NCBI GenBank assembly: GCA_021817845.1
Contig: JAKAFW010000020.1
Coordinates: forward strand, 1-64,000
From: FEN-1297 sp021817845
Lineage (GTDB): Bacteria; Bacteroidota; Ignavibacteria; Ignavibacteriales; Ignavibacteriaceae
Direction: 5' to 3'
Length of the DNA stretch: 64,000 bases
Part shown: positions 35,708 to 44,116 of the stretch, one piece after another
How the letters are laid out: each line of letters begins with the position of its first letter
Position numbering within the stretch: the first letter of the stretch is position 1
Program-made: the position numbers and the translations under genes
The notes under the pieces: generated by a model
The model's input: only the letters and a program-made list of their open reading frames with translations
What the model was told of the DNA's origin: nothing
Databases searched by the model: none

Positions 35708-38113
35708 ATGAAAAGAACCATCAAACAAATCGCAGTTTTGGGGTCGGGGGTTATGGGCTCCCGCATAGCAGCTCATTTCGCCAACATTGGCTGTAATGTT
35801 TTCTTATTGGATATAACTCCTAAGGAATTAACCGAAGCTGAAAAAAAAGAAGGTCTGTCACTTCAAGATAAAAAAGTAAGAAATAGAATTGTTAACGACA
35901 ATCTGAAAAATGTTCTTGCCGCAAAACCTTCCCCTATATATCATCAATCATTTTCTTCAAGAATTACTACCGGCAATTTTGAAGACGATATGAAAGTTCT
36001 TCAAAATGTAGATTGGATTATCGAAGCCGTTGTTGAGAATCTTGAAATTAAAAAATCTACTTTCGAAAAAGTTGAAAAGTATAGAAAACCTGGCACAGTA
36101 ATAACTACAAACACTTCTGGAATTCCCGTTCATTCCATGCTCGAAGGAAGAAGCGAAGATTTTCAGAAACATTTCTGCGGTGCTCATTTCTTTAATCCGC
36201 CGAGATATTTACAACTTCTTGAAATTATTCCAACTCCTCAGACAAATCAAGAAGTTGTCGATTTCTTGATGCACTACGGTAGTCTTTACTTAGGAAAAAC
36301 TACAGTGCTGTGCAAAGACACGCCAGCTTTTATTGCAAATAGAATCGGAGTCTTCAGCATTATGGCTGTGTTTAAGCTTATGAAGGAAATGAACTTAACG
36401 ATTAAAGAAGTCGATACTTTGACAGGACCTTTAACCGGTAAACCAAAGTCGGCAACTTTCCGCACTAGCGATGTTGTAGGTATCGATACTTTAGTAAAAG
36501 TTGCTAACAACGTTTACAAAGATTGTCCAACCGATGAGGCTCGGGAATTATTTACAATTCCTGATTATGTCAATAAAATGGTAGAAAAAAACTGGCTCGG
36601 GGATAAAACAAATCAAGGTTTCTATAAAAAAGTCAAAGGTTCCGGAGGTGAAAAGGAAATTCTTGAGCTGGACTTAAACACTTTTGAGTACAAACAAAGT
36701 GAAAAGCCAAAATTTGCCTCCGTTGCCGCTGCTAAACCAATAGAAAGTTTACGCGATAGAATTAAAGCCCTACATGCCTCAAAAGATAAAGCCGCTGATT
36801 TTCTTCGAATGCTTTCTTTCAACATTTTCCAGTATTCATCAAATAGAATTCCGGAAATAACAGATGAGCTTTATAAGATTGATGATGCAATGCGAGCTGG
36901 TTTCGGATGGGAGCTTGGTCCGTTTGAAACATGGGATGTCCTTAACGTAGAAAAAATGGTTAAGCTCATGGAAGAAGCAAATCTTCCTCCTGCAGCTTGG
37001 GTAAAGGAAATGATTGCTAAAGGATTTAAATCTTTTTACCATATTGAAAACGGCAAAAGGAAATTCTTCGATCAGAATTCTTTTTCGTATAAAGAAATCC
37101 CCGGCAGAGGTAATTTTATTGTTATGGAGAACTACCGCTCGAATAAACCCGTTTGGCAAAATTCAGGCGCTACTTTGCACGATATTGGCGACGGAATCGT
37201 TAATCTCGAATTTCAAACTAAGATGAATTCTATCGGTACAGAAATTCTTGAAGCTATAAACAAATCGATTGAAATTGCAGAGAAGGATTATGCAGGATTG
37301 GTAATCGGTAATGACGGACAGAATTTTTCTGCCGGAGCAAATCTGGCAATGATGTTCATGCTCGCTGCGGAACAGGAGTATGACGAAGTTGACCTTGCCG
37401 TTAGGACCTTTCAAAATGCAACTATGCGGATTCGATATTCAAGCATTCCTGTTGTAGCTGCACCTCATGCACTTGCGCTTGGCGGCGGTTGCGAAGTATG
37501 TCTTCATGCAGATAAAGTTCAAGCCTCGGCGGAAACTTATATCGGTTTGGTTGAAGTTGGAGTTGGAATTATTCCTGCAGGTGGAGGTTCAAAGGAAATG
37601 GCTTTGCGCGCATCAGATAATTTTGCCGAAGGTAATATAGAACTTCAAGAACTTCAGCAGCGCTTTCTAAATATTGCTATGACAAAAGTCTCTACTTCAG
37701 CCTATGAAGCATTCGATATGGATATATTTAAGAAAGGGCGCGATCTAATAACCGTGAATCCAAATAAACTTATCTATGATGCTAAACAAGCAGCGTTGGC
37801 TATTGCTGCCGAAGGTTATTCGCAACCTCTACCTAGAAATAATATTAAAGTTCTCGGTCGATCTGCACTGGCGACTCTTTTACTCGGCGCCTATTCGTTC
37901 AGAATGGGAAACTACATTTCCGATCACGACAGGAAAATAGTTGAAAAGCTTGCTTATGTAATGTGCGGGGGTGACCTCTCGCAAGGAACTCTCGTGAGCG
38001 AACAATATCTGCTTGATCTTGAACGCGAAGCGTTTTTAAGTTTAATCGGCGAAAAGAAAACTCTTGAAAGAATTCAAAGCATTTTAACTACAGGAAAACC
38101 GCTCCGTAATTAG
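35708..38113 (+). CDS. Bifunctional 3-hydroxyacyl-CoA dehydrogenase / enoyl-CoA hydratase (FadN-like)
   Basis: 801 aa. The dehydrogenase comes first: Rossmann motif VLGSGVMGSRIAAHFANIGC at the N-terminus and HFFNPPRYLQLLEIIPT at about residue 160. The C-terminal crotonase half (about 480-700) has LVIGNDGQNFSAGANLAMM and HALALGGGCEVCLHAD. This domain order is the reverse of E. coli FadB and matches B. subtilis FadN. It catalyses hydration and NAD-dependent oxidation of acyl-CoA. It lies 44 bp after the synthetase gene. Confidence 0.93.
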   Translation: MKRTIKQIAVLGSGVMGSRIAAHFANIGCNVFLLDITPKELTEAEKKEGLSLQDKKVRNRIVNDNLKNVLAAKPSPIYHQSFSSRITTGNFEDDMKVLQNVDWIIEAVVENLEIKKSTFEKVEKYRKPGTVITTNTSGIPVHSMLEGRSEDFQKHFCGAHFFNPPRYLQLLEIIPTPQTNQEVVDFLMHYGSLYLGKTTVLCKDTPAFIANRIGVFSIMAVFKLMKEMNLTIKEVDTLTGPLTGKPKSATFRTSDVVGIDTLVKVANNVYKDCPTDEARELFTIPDYVNKMVEKNWLGDKTNQGFYKKVKGSGGEKEILELDLNTFEYKQSEKPKFASVAAAKPIESLRDRIKALHASKDKAADFLRMLSFNIFQYSSNRIPEITDELYKIDDAMRAGFGWELGPFETWDVLNVEKMVKLMEEANLPPAAWVKEMIAKGFKSFYHIENGKRKFFDQNSFSYKEIPGRGNFIVMENYRSNKPVWQNSGATLHDIGDGIVNLEFQTKMNSIGTEILEAINKSIEIAEKDYAGLVIGNDGQNFSAGANLAMMFMLAAEQEYDEVDLAVRTFQNATMRIRYSSIPVVAAPHALALGGGCEVCLHADKVQASAETYIGLVEVGVGIIPAGGGSKEMALRASDNFAEGNIELQELQQRFLNIAMTKVSTSAYEAFDMDIFKKGRDLITVNPNKLIYDAKQAALAIAAEGYSQPLPRNNIKVLGRSALATLLLGAYSFRMGNYISDHDRKIVEKLAYVMCGGDLSQGTLVSEQYLLDLEREAFLSLIGEKKTLERIQSILTTGKPLRN

Positions 38114-38168
38114 CGGCTCGGCTTAGAAATAAATAAAAATATTTTATCAATTAATAAGAAGAAAAGTT

Positions 38169-39344
38169 ATGAAAGAAGCATATATAGTAGCAGGGTTTAG
38201 AACGGCGGTTGGGAAGGCTAAAAAAGGAGGCTTTCGATTTTTTAGGTCTGACGATCTTGCCGTAGAAGTTATTAAGCATTTGTTAAAATCTGTTCCGCAA
38301 TTGGATCCGCATAGAGTTGATGACTTGATTGTCGGCAACGCCGTCCCAGAAGCGGAGCAAGGATTGCAGATTGGAAGAATGATTGCCCTCCAATGTTTGC
38401 CAATTGAAGTTCCGGGCGCAACGGTAAATAGATATTGCGCTTCTGGAGTTGATACAATCGCCACGGCAATTGCGCGCATCCGTTCCGGAATGGCAAATTG
38501 TATTATCGCCGGAGGTACGGAATCTATGTCCATGGTTCCCACTACCGGATGGAAGCTTTCACCTAATTACAAAATTGCTGCTGAGCATCCGGAATATTAT
38601 TTAAGTATGGGACTGACTGCCGAGGAAGTCGCAAAGGATTATAAAATTTCCCGTGAAGATCAAGATGAATTTTCTTATCAATCTCACATGAAAGCGATCA
38701 GCGCAATTCAAAAAGGATATTTCAAAGATGAAATTGTCCCTATCGAAGTTGAAGATGTTTACCTTGAAGGCGGAAAAAAGAAATCAAGAAAATTTATTGT
38801 CGATACCGATGAAGGTCCAAGGCAGGATACAACTCTTCAAGCACTTGCAAAGTTGAAACCGGTGTTCGCAGCAAACGGAACTGTTACTGCCGGTAATTCT
38901 TCCCAAACATCTGACGGAGCAGCTTTCGTAATAGTGATGTCAGAAGATATGATGAAGGAATTAAATCTCAAGCCGATTGCACGAATGGTGTCTTATGCGC
39001 TTGCGGGAGTCGATCCGCGCGTAATGGGAATCGGTCCCGTTGCAGCAGTTCCTAAAGCCTTAAAAATGGCGGGGATGAAATTAGAGGATATAGACCTAAT
39101 TGAATTAAACGAAGCATTTGCTTCACAATCGCTGGCAGTTGTTAGGGAGTTAGGAATCAATAAGGAAGTTCTTAACGTTAACGGCGGCGCGATTGCGTTA
39201 GGACATCCTTTAGGCTGTACCGGTGCTAAGCTTACGGTTCAAATATTGAATGAACTAAGAAGAAGAAAAAAGAAATACGGTTTAGTTACCGCATGTGTGG
39301 GCGGCGGGCAAGGAGTAGCTGCAATTTATGAGCTACTTAATTAG
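38169..39344 (+). CDS. fadA: Acetyl-CoA acyltransferase (thiolase)
   Basis: 391 aa, the normal thiolase length. The nucleophile Cys is in NRYCASGVDTIATAI, the His in GGAIALGHPLGCTGAK and the second catalytic Cys in TACVGGGQGVAAIY. It cleaves 3-ketoacyl-CoA in the last step of beta-oxidation. It lies 55 bp after the FadN-like gene in the same operon. Confidence 0.94.
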   Translation: MKEAYIVAGFRTAVGKAKKGGFRFFRSDDLAVEVIKHLLKSVPQLDPHRVDDLIVGNAVPEAEQGLQIGRMIALQCLPIEVPGATVNRYCASGVDTIATAIARIRSGMANCIIAGGTESMSMVPTTGWKLSPNYKIAAEHPEYYLSMGLTAEEVAKDYKISREDQDEFSYQSHMKAISAIQKGYFKDEIVPIEVEDVYLEGGKKKSRKFIVDTDEGPRQDTTLQALAKLKPVFAANGTVTAGNSSQTSDGAAFVIVMSEDMMKELNLKPIARMVSYALAGVDPRVMGIGPVAAVPKALKMAGMKLEDIDLIELNEAFASQSLAVVRELGINKEVLNVNGGAIALGHPLGCTGAKLTVQILNELRRRKKKYGLVTACVGGGQGVAAIYELLN

Positions 39345-39384
39345 TCAATAAAGATTCTTAATTAAAAATATAAGGACAAGTTTT

Positions 39385-41178
39385 ATGGAAACAGAAACAA
39401 AAAAAATCGAAGCGTTGAAGGGTGGAGAATTCTTAACCAAAGATTCCGATCCGCAATCGGTCTTTATCCCTGAAGATATTTCGGAAGAACAAAAATTAAT
39501 GGCAGATGCAGCACGAGAATTTGTAGAAAAGGAAATTTTGCCTAAGCTTGATGCAATTGATCATCAAGAACCCGGGTTGACTGTCAGCTTAATGGAAAAA
39601 GCCGGCGAGCTTGGATTACTCGGAGCGGCTGTTCCGGCAGAGTATGGAGGGCTCGGAGAAGATTTTAATACAAATACTTTCCTTTCTATGGAAATCGGCG
39701 CAAGCCACTCATTCGGAGTTTCCTTTGCGGCGCATACCGGAATCGGAACTTTGCCTATTCTTTATTACGGCACTGAAGAACAGAAGCAAAAATATCTTCC
39801 AAAACTTGCCTCCGGTGAAATGAAAGCTGCTTATTGCTTAACCGAACCAACTTCCGGTTCAGATGCGCTTTCAGCTAAAACAACGGCTAAACTTTCAGAT
39901 GACGGCAAATATTATATCTTAAACGGTCAGAAGATGTGGATTACAAACGGCGGCTTTGCGGATATCCTTATAACGTTTGCCCAAGTTGACGGCGATAAAT
40001 TCACTTGCTTTGTTATCGATACAAAATCGGAAGGCTTTACCCGCGGCAAAGAAGAAGATAAAATGGGAATTAAAGGTTCTTCAACTCGTGCACTTTTTCT
40101 TGACAACGTTAAGGTTCCTAAAGAAAATATTTTGGGCGAGATCGGCAAAGGGCATTACATAGCATTTAATGTTTTGAATGTAGGAAGATTTAAATTATGT
40201 GCAATGACCACCGGCGGTGCGAAGAAATTTATTTCAATTGCTGTTAATTATGCAAACGAAAGAAAACAATTCGGTAAAACAATCGCAAGCTTTGGCGCTA
40301 TTAAATATAAGCTTGCGGAGCAGGCTATCAGAGTTTTTGTTTCCGAATCTGCAACACTAAGAACAAGCGGTCTGATAAAAGATAAAGTGAGCGAATTATT
40401 GGCCAAAGGTTCAAACTACAGTCAGGCTGTAATAACTGCCGCTGAAGAATATGGAATTGAATCAGCAATGCTGAAAGTATTCGGTTCGGAAATGCTTGAT
40501 TATGTGGTTGATGAGGCTGTTCAAATATTCGGCGGATATGGTTATTCCGAAGAATATCCTGCTGCCAGGGCTTACCGGGATTCAAGAATCAATAGAATTT
40601 TTGAAGGCACAAATGAAATCAACCGGTTATTAACTGTTGATATGCTTGTTAAACGCTCTATGAAAGGTCGACTTGATCTTATGGGACCTGCAATGGCTAT
40701 TCAAAAAGAATTAATGTCTGTCCCTTCTTTCGGCGACAAACCTACCGGACTTTTAGCATTAGAGCTTGAAGCAATTAGAAATGCAAAGAAAGCAATCTTG
40801 ATGATTGCAGGTTCTGCGGTTCAAAAGTTTATGATGAAGCTCGGTGATGAGCAGGAAATTATAATGAACGTAACCGATATGCTTATCGAAGTATTCACTT
40901 CGGAGTCGGCAATTCTAAGAACACAAAAGCTTTCTTCGAGAAAAAACGCAGAAGAGATTCTGCCTTACGTAGAAATGACTCAAGTTTATGTAAGCGATTC
41001 TCTCGAGCGAATAAATCTATACGGAAAGCACGCAATTGCTTCCTTTACCGAAGGTGATGAATTAAAAATGTTGATGCTTGGCTTAAAGCGTTATATAAAA
41101 TTTGATCCTGTAAATACTACTAAACTTAGACGCGATATTGCCGGAAGATTGATCGAAGCAAATAAATATTGCTTTTAG
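39385..41178 (+). CDS. Acyl-CoA dehydrogenase (FadE-like, long form)
   Basis: 597 aa. The core is an acyl-CoA dehydrogenase (residues about 30-430): AYCLTEPTSGSDALSAK, QKMWITNGGFADILITFAQ, then IFGGYGYSEEYPAARAYRDS, and the active-site region RIFEGTNEINRLL. An extra helical C-terminal domain of about 160 residues makes it the VLCAD/FadE length. It performs the first oxidation of the cycle and is last in the operon before the terminator at 41197. Confidence 0.94.
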   Translation: METETKKIEALKGGEFLTKDSDPQSVFIPEDISEEQKLMADAAREFVEKEILPKLDAIDHQEPGLTVSLMEKAGELGLLGAAVPAEYGGLGEDFNTNTFLSMEIGASHSFGVSFAAHTGIGTLPILYYGTEEQKQKYLPKLASGEMKAAYCLTEPTSGSDALSAKTTAKLSDDGKYYILNGQKMWITNGGFADILITFAQVDGDKFTCFVIDTKSEGFTRGKEEDKMGIKGSSTRALFLDNVKVPKENILGEIGKGHYIAFNVLNVGRFKLCAMTTGGAKKFISIAVNYANERKQFGKTIASFGAIKYKLAEQAIRVFVSESATLRTSGLIKDKVSELLAKGSNYSQAVITAAEEYGIESAMLKVFGSEMLDYVVDEAVQIFGGYGYSEEYPAARAYRDSRINRIFEGTNEINRLLTVDMLVKRSMKGRLDLMGPAMAIQKELMSVPSFGDKPTGLLALELEAIRNAKKAILMIAGSAVQKFMMKLGDEQEIIMNVTDMLIEVFTSESAILRTQKLSSRKNAEEILPYVEMTQVYVSDSLERINLYGKHAIASFTEGDELKMLMLGLKRYIKFDPVNTTKLRRDIAGRLIEANKYCF

Positions 41179-41196
41179 CTTTCATCTAAATTTGAA

Positions 41197-41232
41197 ACAA
41201 CCCGTGAAATTCTTTCGCGGGTTGTTTATTTA
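41197..41232 (+). terminator. Terminator of the beta-oxidation operon
   Basis: ACAACCCGTG (41197-41206) pairs with CGCGGGTTGT (41216-41225) over 10 bp with one G-U pair, then TTATTTA. It lies 18 bp after the acyl-CoA dehydrogenase stop. Confidence 0.85.
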
Positions 41233-41328
41233 CCTTAAGTGATAATAAAATCTCTTCAATTATTTTGTCTTGATTATGCACATAATTATACACATATTTA
41301 TTCCACAAAAAAGTGAAAAGGAGTAGGT

Positions 41329-41583
41329 ATGCAATCAATTCAGCCAAAAAATAAGAAAGAAAGACTGAGCTTTTTCGTTAATCAAGATATATCGGAAAAA
41401 GTTAATATAATATCTAAACAAACTAAGCTTACTGTAAGCGAAATTGCCCGGAAAGCCCTTCAAAATTATATTGAAAAAATTGAGAAAGATGAAATTGAGA
41501 AAGCGCTTGAAGAGGGCTATAAAGTGAACTATAAATATTATTTGAAAGCTCAAGAAGAATGGAAACATGCAGATAAAGAATAA
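41329..41583 (+). CDS. Ribbon-helix-helix-type antitoxin
   Basis: 84 aa. The N-terminus (KKERLSFFVNQDISEKVNII and TKLTVSEIARKALQNYIEK) has the short strand and two helices of RHH DNA-binding antitoxins. The charged C-terminal tail would wrap the toxin. The start is ATG with AAGGAG 5 nt upstream. Its end overlaps the toxin start by 17 bp, the normal coupling of a type II module. It probably represses its own promoter. Confidence 0.8.
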   Translation: MQSIQPKNKKERLSFFVNQDISEKVNIISKQTKLTVSEIARKALQNYIEKIEKDEIEKALEEGYKVNYKYYLKAQEEWKHADKE

Positions 41584-41947
41584 AACCGGAATCGTTGAAC
41601 CTCTTCTTCGGGGGGATATTTACCTCGTCAATCTTGATCCTATCGTTGGAAAAGAAATTGGGAAAGCCCGCCCCGCAGTAATTATCCAAAATGATATTGG
41701 AAATAAGTTCAGTCCGGTTACTATTATTGCTCCGATCTCAAGTGTAAAAGAAATAACGAAACCGCTTCCTATCATGATCTTTCTTGAAAAAGAAGAGGGC
41801 GGCTTGAGAGAAGACAGCTATGCTGATTGCGGGCAAATCAGAACCATTGACAAAATTGAAAGACTAGTGACCAAATTCGGAAGTTTGAGTAAAAACAAAA
41901 TGTTCGAGATAGACAATGCAATTAAAATATCTCTTTCACTAAAATAA
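41567..41947 (+). CDS. MazF/PemK-type endoribonuclease toxin
   Basis: 126 aa. RGDIYLVNLDPIVGKEIGKA followed by RPAVIIQND is the MazF signature strand region. VTIIAPISS and DCGQIRTIDKIERL match the later conserved blocks. MazF-like toxins cut mRNA at short sequences. It overlaps the antitoxin by 17 bp. The module sits between the beta-oxidation terminator and the dienoyl-CoA-reductase-like gene. Confidence 0.88.
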   Translation: MQIKNKTGIVEPLLRGDIYLVNLDPIVGKEIGKARPAVIIQNDIGNKFSPVTIIAPISSVKEITKPLPIMIFLEKEEGGLREDSYADCGQIRTIDKIERLVTKFGSLSKNKMFEIDNAIKISLSLK

Positions 41948-42022
41948 TCATTGCTACAATTTGTTTTAGATATTTGCCCCAATTGTCCGAGGTTCACAAA
42001 AAAATAACAAAAGGATTATCTT

Positions 42023-42910
42023 ATGTCGGAGAATATATACACTCAACCAATGCTTAAAGAAGGTTCGCTTGATGGGAAAGTAATTTTAATTACCGGAGGA
42101 GGAACGGGGCTTGGTAAAGCTATGGGACAATATTTTGCAGAGTTAGGCGCAAATTTAATTATCTCTAGCCGCAAGCTTGAAGTTCTTGAAAACACCGCTA
42201 AAGAAATTGTAACTAAAACGGGAAGAATTGTTTTGCCGGTTCAATGTGATGTTTCTAATTATGAGCAGGTTGAGAATTTATTAAAGGTTTCTGTGGATAA
42301 ATTCGGTAAGGTTGATTCTCTTGTGAATAATGCTGCGGGAAATTTTATAAGCCCTACTGAAAGACTTTCTAATCGAGCTTTTGATATAATCGTTAATATT
42401 GTTCTTAAGGGAACTTACAATTGTACTTTAGCTTTTGGGAAGGATTGGATAGCAAAGAAACAAAGTGCGTCTGTTCTAAATATTGTTACAACTTATGCAT
42501 GGACCGGCTCGGCTTACGTCGTTCCCTCTGCCGTTGCTAAAGCAGGAGTTCTTGCGCTTACAAGATCGCTTGCAGTTGAATGGGCAAAATATGGAATTCG
42601 CTTTAATGCTATTGCGCCCGGACTTTTCCCGACTAAAGGCGCTTGGGATAGATTGCTCCCGGGAGACCTTGCTGAAAAATTAAACCCGGTAAAAAAAGTT
42701 CCAGTGGGAAGAACCGGCGACCACCAAGAGCTCGCTAACCTTGCGGCTTATCTTGTTTCCGGTTTCTCTTCTTTTGTAAATGGCGAGGTAATTACTATCG
42801 ACGGAGGAGAATGGCTAAAAGGTGCCGGACAGTTTAATATGCTGGAAGCTATTCCGGGAAGCATGTGGGATGAAATTGAAAAATTAGTCAAAAACGTAAA
42901 AGGAAGTTAA
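42023..42910 (+). CDS. SDR oxidoreductase, 2,4-dienoyl-CoA reductase-like
   Basis: 295 aa. The NADPH-binding motif is ILITGGGTGLGKAMG and NNAAGNF is present. In place of the ordinary SDR YxxxK, the catalytic region reads NIVTTYAWTGSAYVVPSAVA followed by KAG. The Tyr of TTYA and the Lys of AKAG lie about 15 residues apart, as in mitochondrial/peroxisomal-type dienoyl-CoA reductases. It would handle unsaturated fatty acids, which fits the neighbouring beta-oxidation operon. The thioesterase gene follows after 5 bp. Confidence 0.85.
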   Translation: MSENIYTQPMLKEGSLDGKVILITGGGTGLGKAMGQYFAELGANLIISSRKLEVLENTAKEIVTKTGRIVLPVQCDVSNYEQVENLLKVSVDKFGKVDSLVNNAAGNFISPTERLSNRAFDIIVNIVLKGTYNCTLAFGKDWIAKKQSASVLNIVTTYAWTGSAYVVPSAVAKAGVLALTRSLAVEWAKYGIRFNAIAPGLFPTKGAWDRLLPGDLAEKLNPVKKVPVGRTGDHQELANLAAYLVSGFSSFVNGEVITIDGGEWLKGAGQFNMLEAIPGSMWDEIEKLVKNVKGS

Positions 42911-42915
42911 AGATT

Positions 42916-43374
42916 TTGAAACCAACCAAAAATAAAAAACTATTCAAACATACTCATGATGTAATTGTTCGCTTTAATGAAGTAGATATGCTTCATATCC
43001 TAAATAACGCAGTTTACTTTAATTATTTTGAACAAGCGAGAATTAAGTATGCAAAAGATTTGGGTGTTCTGCCGAAAGATGGAATTGCACTTGACGGCTC
43101 AGCATTTTATATGGCGATGAATGAAATTAATTATTTGAAGACTGCTCTCTTTGAAGACAAGCTAAGAATATACACGCGAGTCTCATATATTAAACACAGC
43201 AGCTTTAGATTTGAACATATAATTGAGAACATTAAAACAAAAAAAATTATTGCAGAAGGCGCCGGAGTACTTGTCCATGTAAATCCAATAACTAAAAAAT
43301 CTATCCCTCTGCCGAAGGTTTTCTTCAATAAAGTTGTTAAGTTTGAAAAAGAAGTAAATATTATTAGCGAATAA
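42916..43374 (+). CDS. Hotdog-fold acyl-CoA thioesterase (4HBT family)
   Basis: 152 aa. The motif VRFNEVDMLHILNNAVYFNY, with FEQAR after it, is the 4-hydroxybenzoyl-CoA thioesterase/YbgC signature, but the usual catalytic Asp position reads Glu-Val-Asp (NEVDM). The start is TTG with AGGAAG upstream and no better ATG. It hydrolyses acyl-CoA, probably to recycle CoA with the fatty acid genes. It is coupled to the SDR gene. Confidence 0.85.
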   Translation: MKPTKNKKLFKHTHDVIVRFNEVDMLHILNNAVYFNYFEQARIKYAKDLGVLPKDGIALDGSAFYMAMNEINYLKTALFEDKLRIYTRVSYIKHSSFRFEHIIENIKTKKIIAEGAGVLVHVNPITKKSIPLPKVFFNKVVKFEKEVNIISE

Positions 43375-43413
43375 TTTTATCAATACTTTTAATTTTCAAA
43401 CTCATGATCATTT

Positions 43414-43573
43414 TTACCGCTTTGGCAGTAATCATTTACATTTTCGATCTGATTCTTTCCATCCATATGTTTTTTATCATGTTTTTACTGCTATAACAGT
43501 AATATGTCTTGCTTCTTAATAATAATTATGCTAATTTCACATAAAAACAAAAATATTACTGTTATAACGGGAA
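43414..43573 (+). promoter_or_regulatory. Three evenly spaced HipB operators
   Basis: The sites are TTACCGCTTTGGCAGTAA (43414-43431), TTACTGCTATAACAGTAA (43485-43502) and TTACTGTTATAACGGGAA (43556-43573). Each is an 18-bp inverted repeat of the form TTAC-N-G-N6-C-N-G-T/G-AA. Their starts are exactly 71 bp apart. The last lies 5 bp before the hipB ATG. They are probably bound by the HTH antitoxin for autorepression. Confidence 0.7.
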
Positions 43574-43578
43574 CTTAT

Positions 43579-43818
43579 ATGGATTTTGAGAAAAAAATAG
43601 CAAAGATTGTTAGATTTCACAGGATGAAGAGCGGACTTAATCAAAAACAATTAGCCGATCATGCAGGAGTTGGAAAGACTGCCGTTTTTGATATCGAAAA
43701 AGGAAAAGAATCAGTCCGCCTAAATACATTGATGAAAGTATTAGAAGTTCTAAATATAAAAATAAAGTTTGAAAGTCCTTTAATGAATGTAATGGAAGAT
43801 GAAAATGAGAATAGCTAA
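43579..43818 (+). CDS. hipB: HipB-like XRE antitoxin
   Basis: 79 aa with the start at ATG 43579. The longer frame from 43504 would run through two operators and has no ribosome binding site. The helix-turn-helix is FHRMKSGLNQKQLADHAGVG and then KTAVFDIEKGKESVRLNTLM, typical of HipB. It neutralises or represses the HipS/HipT partners and binds the three upstream sites. It overlaps the hipS start by 14 bp. Confidence 0.85.
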   Translation: MDFEKKIAKIVRFHRMKSGLNQKQLADHAGVGKTAVFDIEKGKESVRLNTLMKVLEVLNIKIKFESPLMNVMEDENENS

Positions 43819-44116
43819 AGTATACAATTTTGGTAAATATGCCGGTGATTTAATTGAGATAGAGAAAGCAAAGAAATACAAGTTTGTTTACAGCGATAAA
43901 TATGATGGTCGAGCCGTCTCGTTAACAATGCCCACCACAAAAAAGGAATATGAGTTCAATAATTTTCCGCCGTTTTTTGAGGGACTTCTTCCTGAAGGGA
44001 TGCAGCTTGACGCACTAATTCGTCAAACCAAAACGGATAGAAACGATTTCTTTTCACAACTTGCATTGGTAGGGAAAGACCTTGTCGGTTCTGTAACAGT
44101 GGATGAAGTTGTATGA
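43805..44116 (+). CDS. hipS: HipS-like protein (free-standing HipA N-terminal subdomain)
   Basis: 103 aa with the start at ATG 43805, because GGAAG lies 6 nt before it and only 0-1 nt before the earlier ATG at 43799. The sequence corresponds to the HipA N-terminal subdomain: YAGDLIEIEK, RAVSLTMPTT, FPPFFEGLLPEGMQLDAL and LALVGKDLVGSVTV. In HipBST systems this piece is a separate protein that acts as antitoxin to the HipT kinase. It overlaps hipT by 4 bp (ATGA). Confidence 0.85.
   Translation: MRIAKVYNFGKYAGDLIEIEKAKKYKFVYSDKYDGRAVSLTMPTTKKEYEFNNFPPFFEGLLPEGMQLDALIRQTKTDRNDFFSQLALVGKDLVGSVTVDEVV

Noticed and set aside
43504..43578. N-terminal extension of hipB
   Set aside because: It would begin between two operators and cover the third, with no ribosome binding site. 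HipB alignment starts at ATG 43579.
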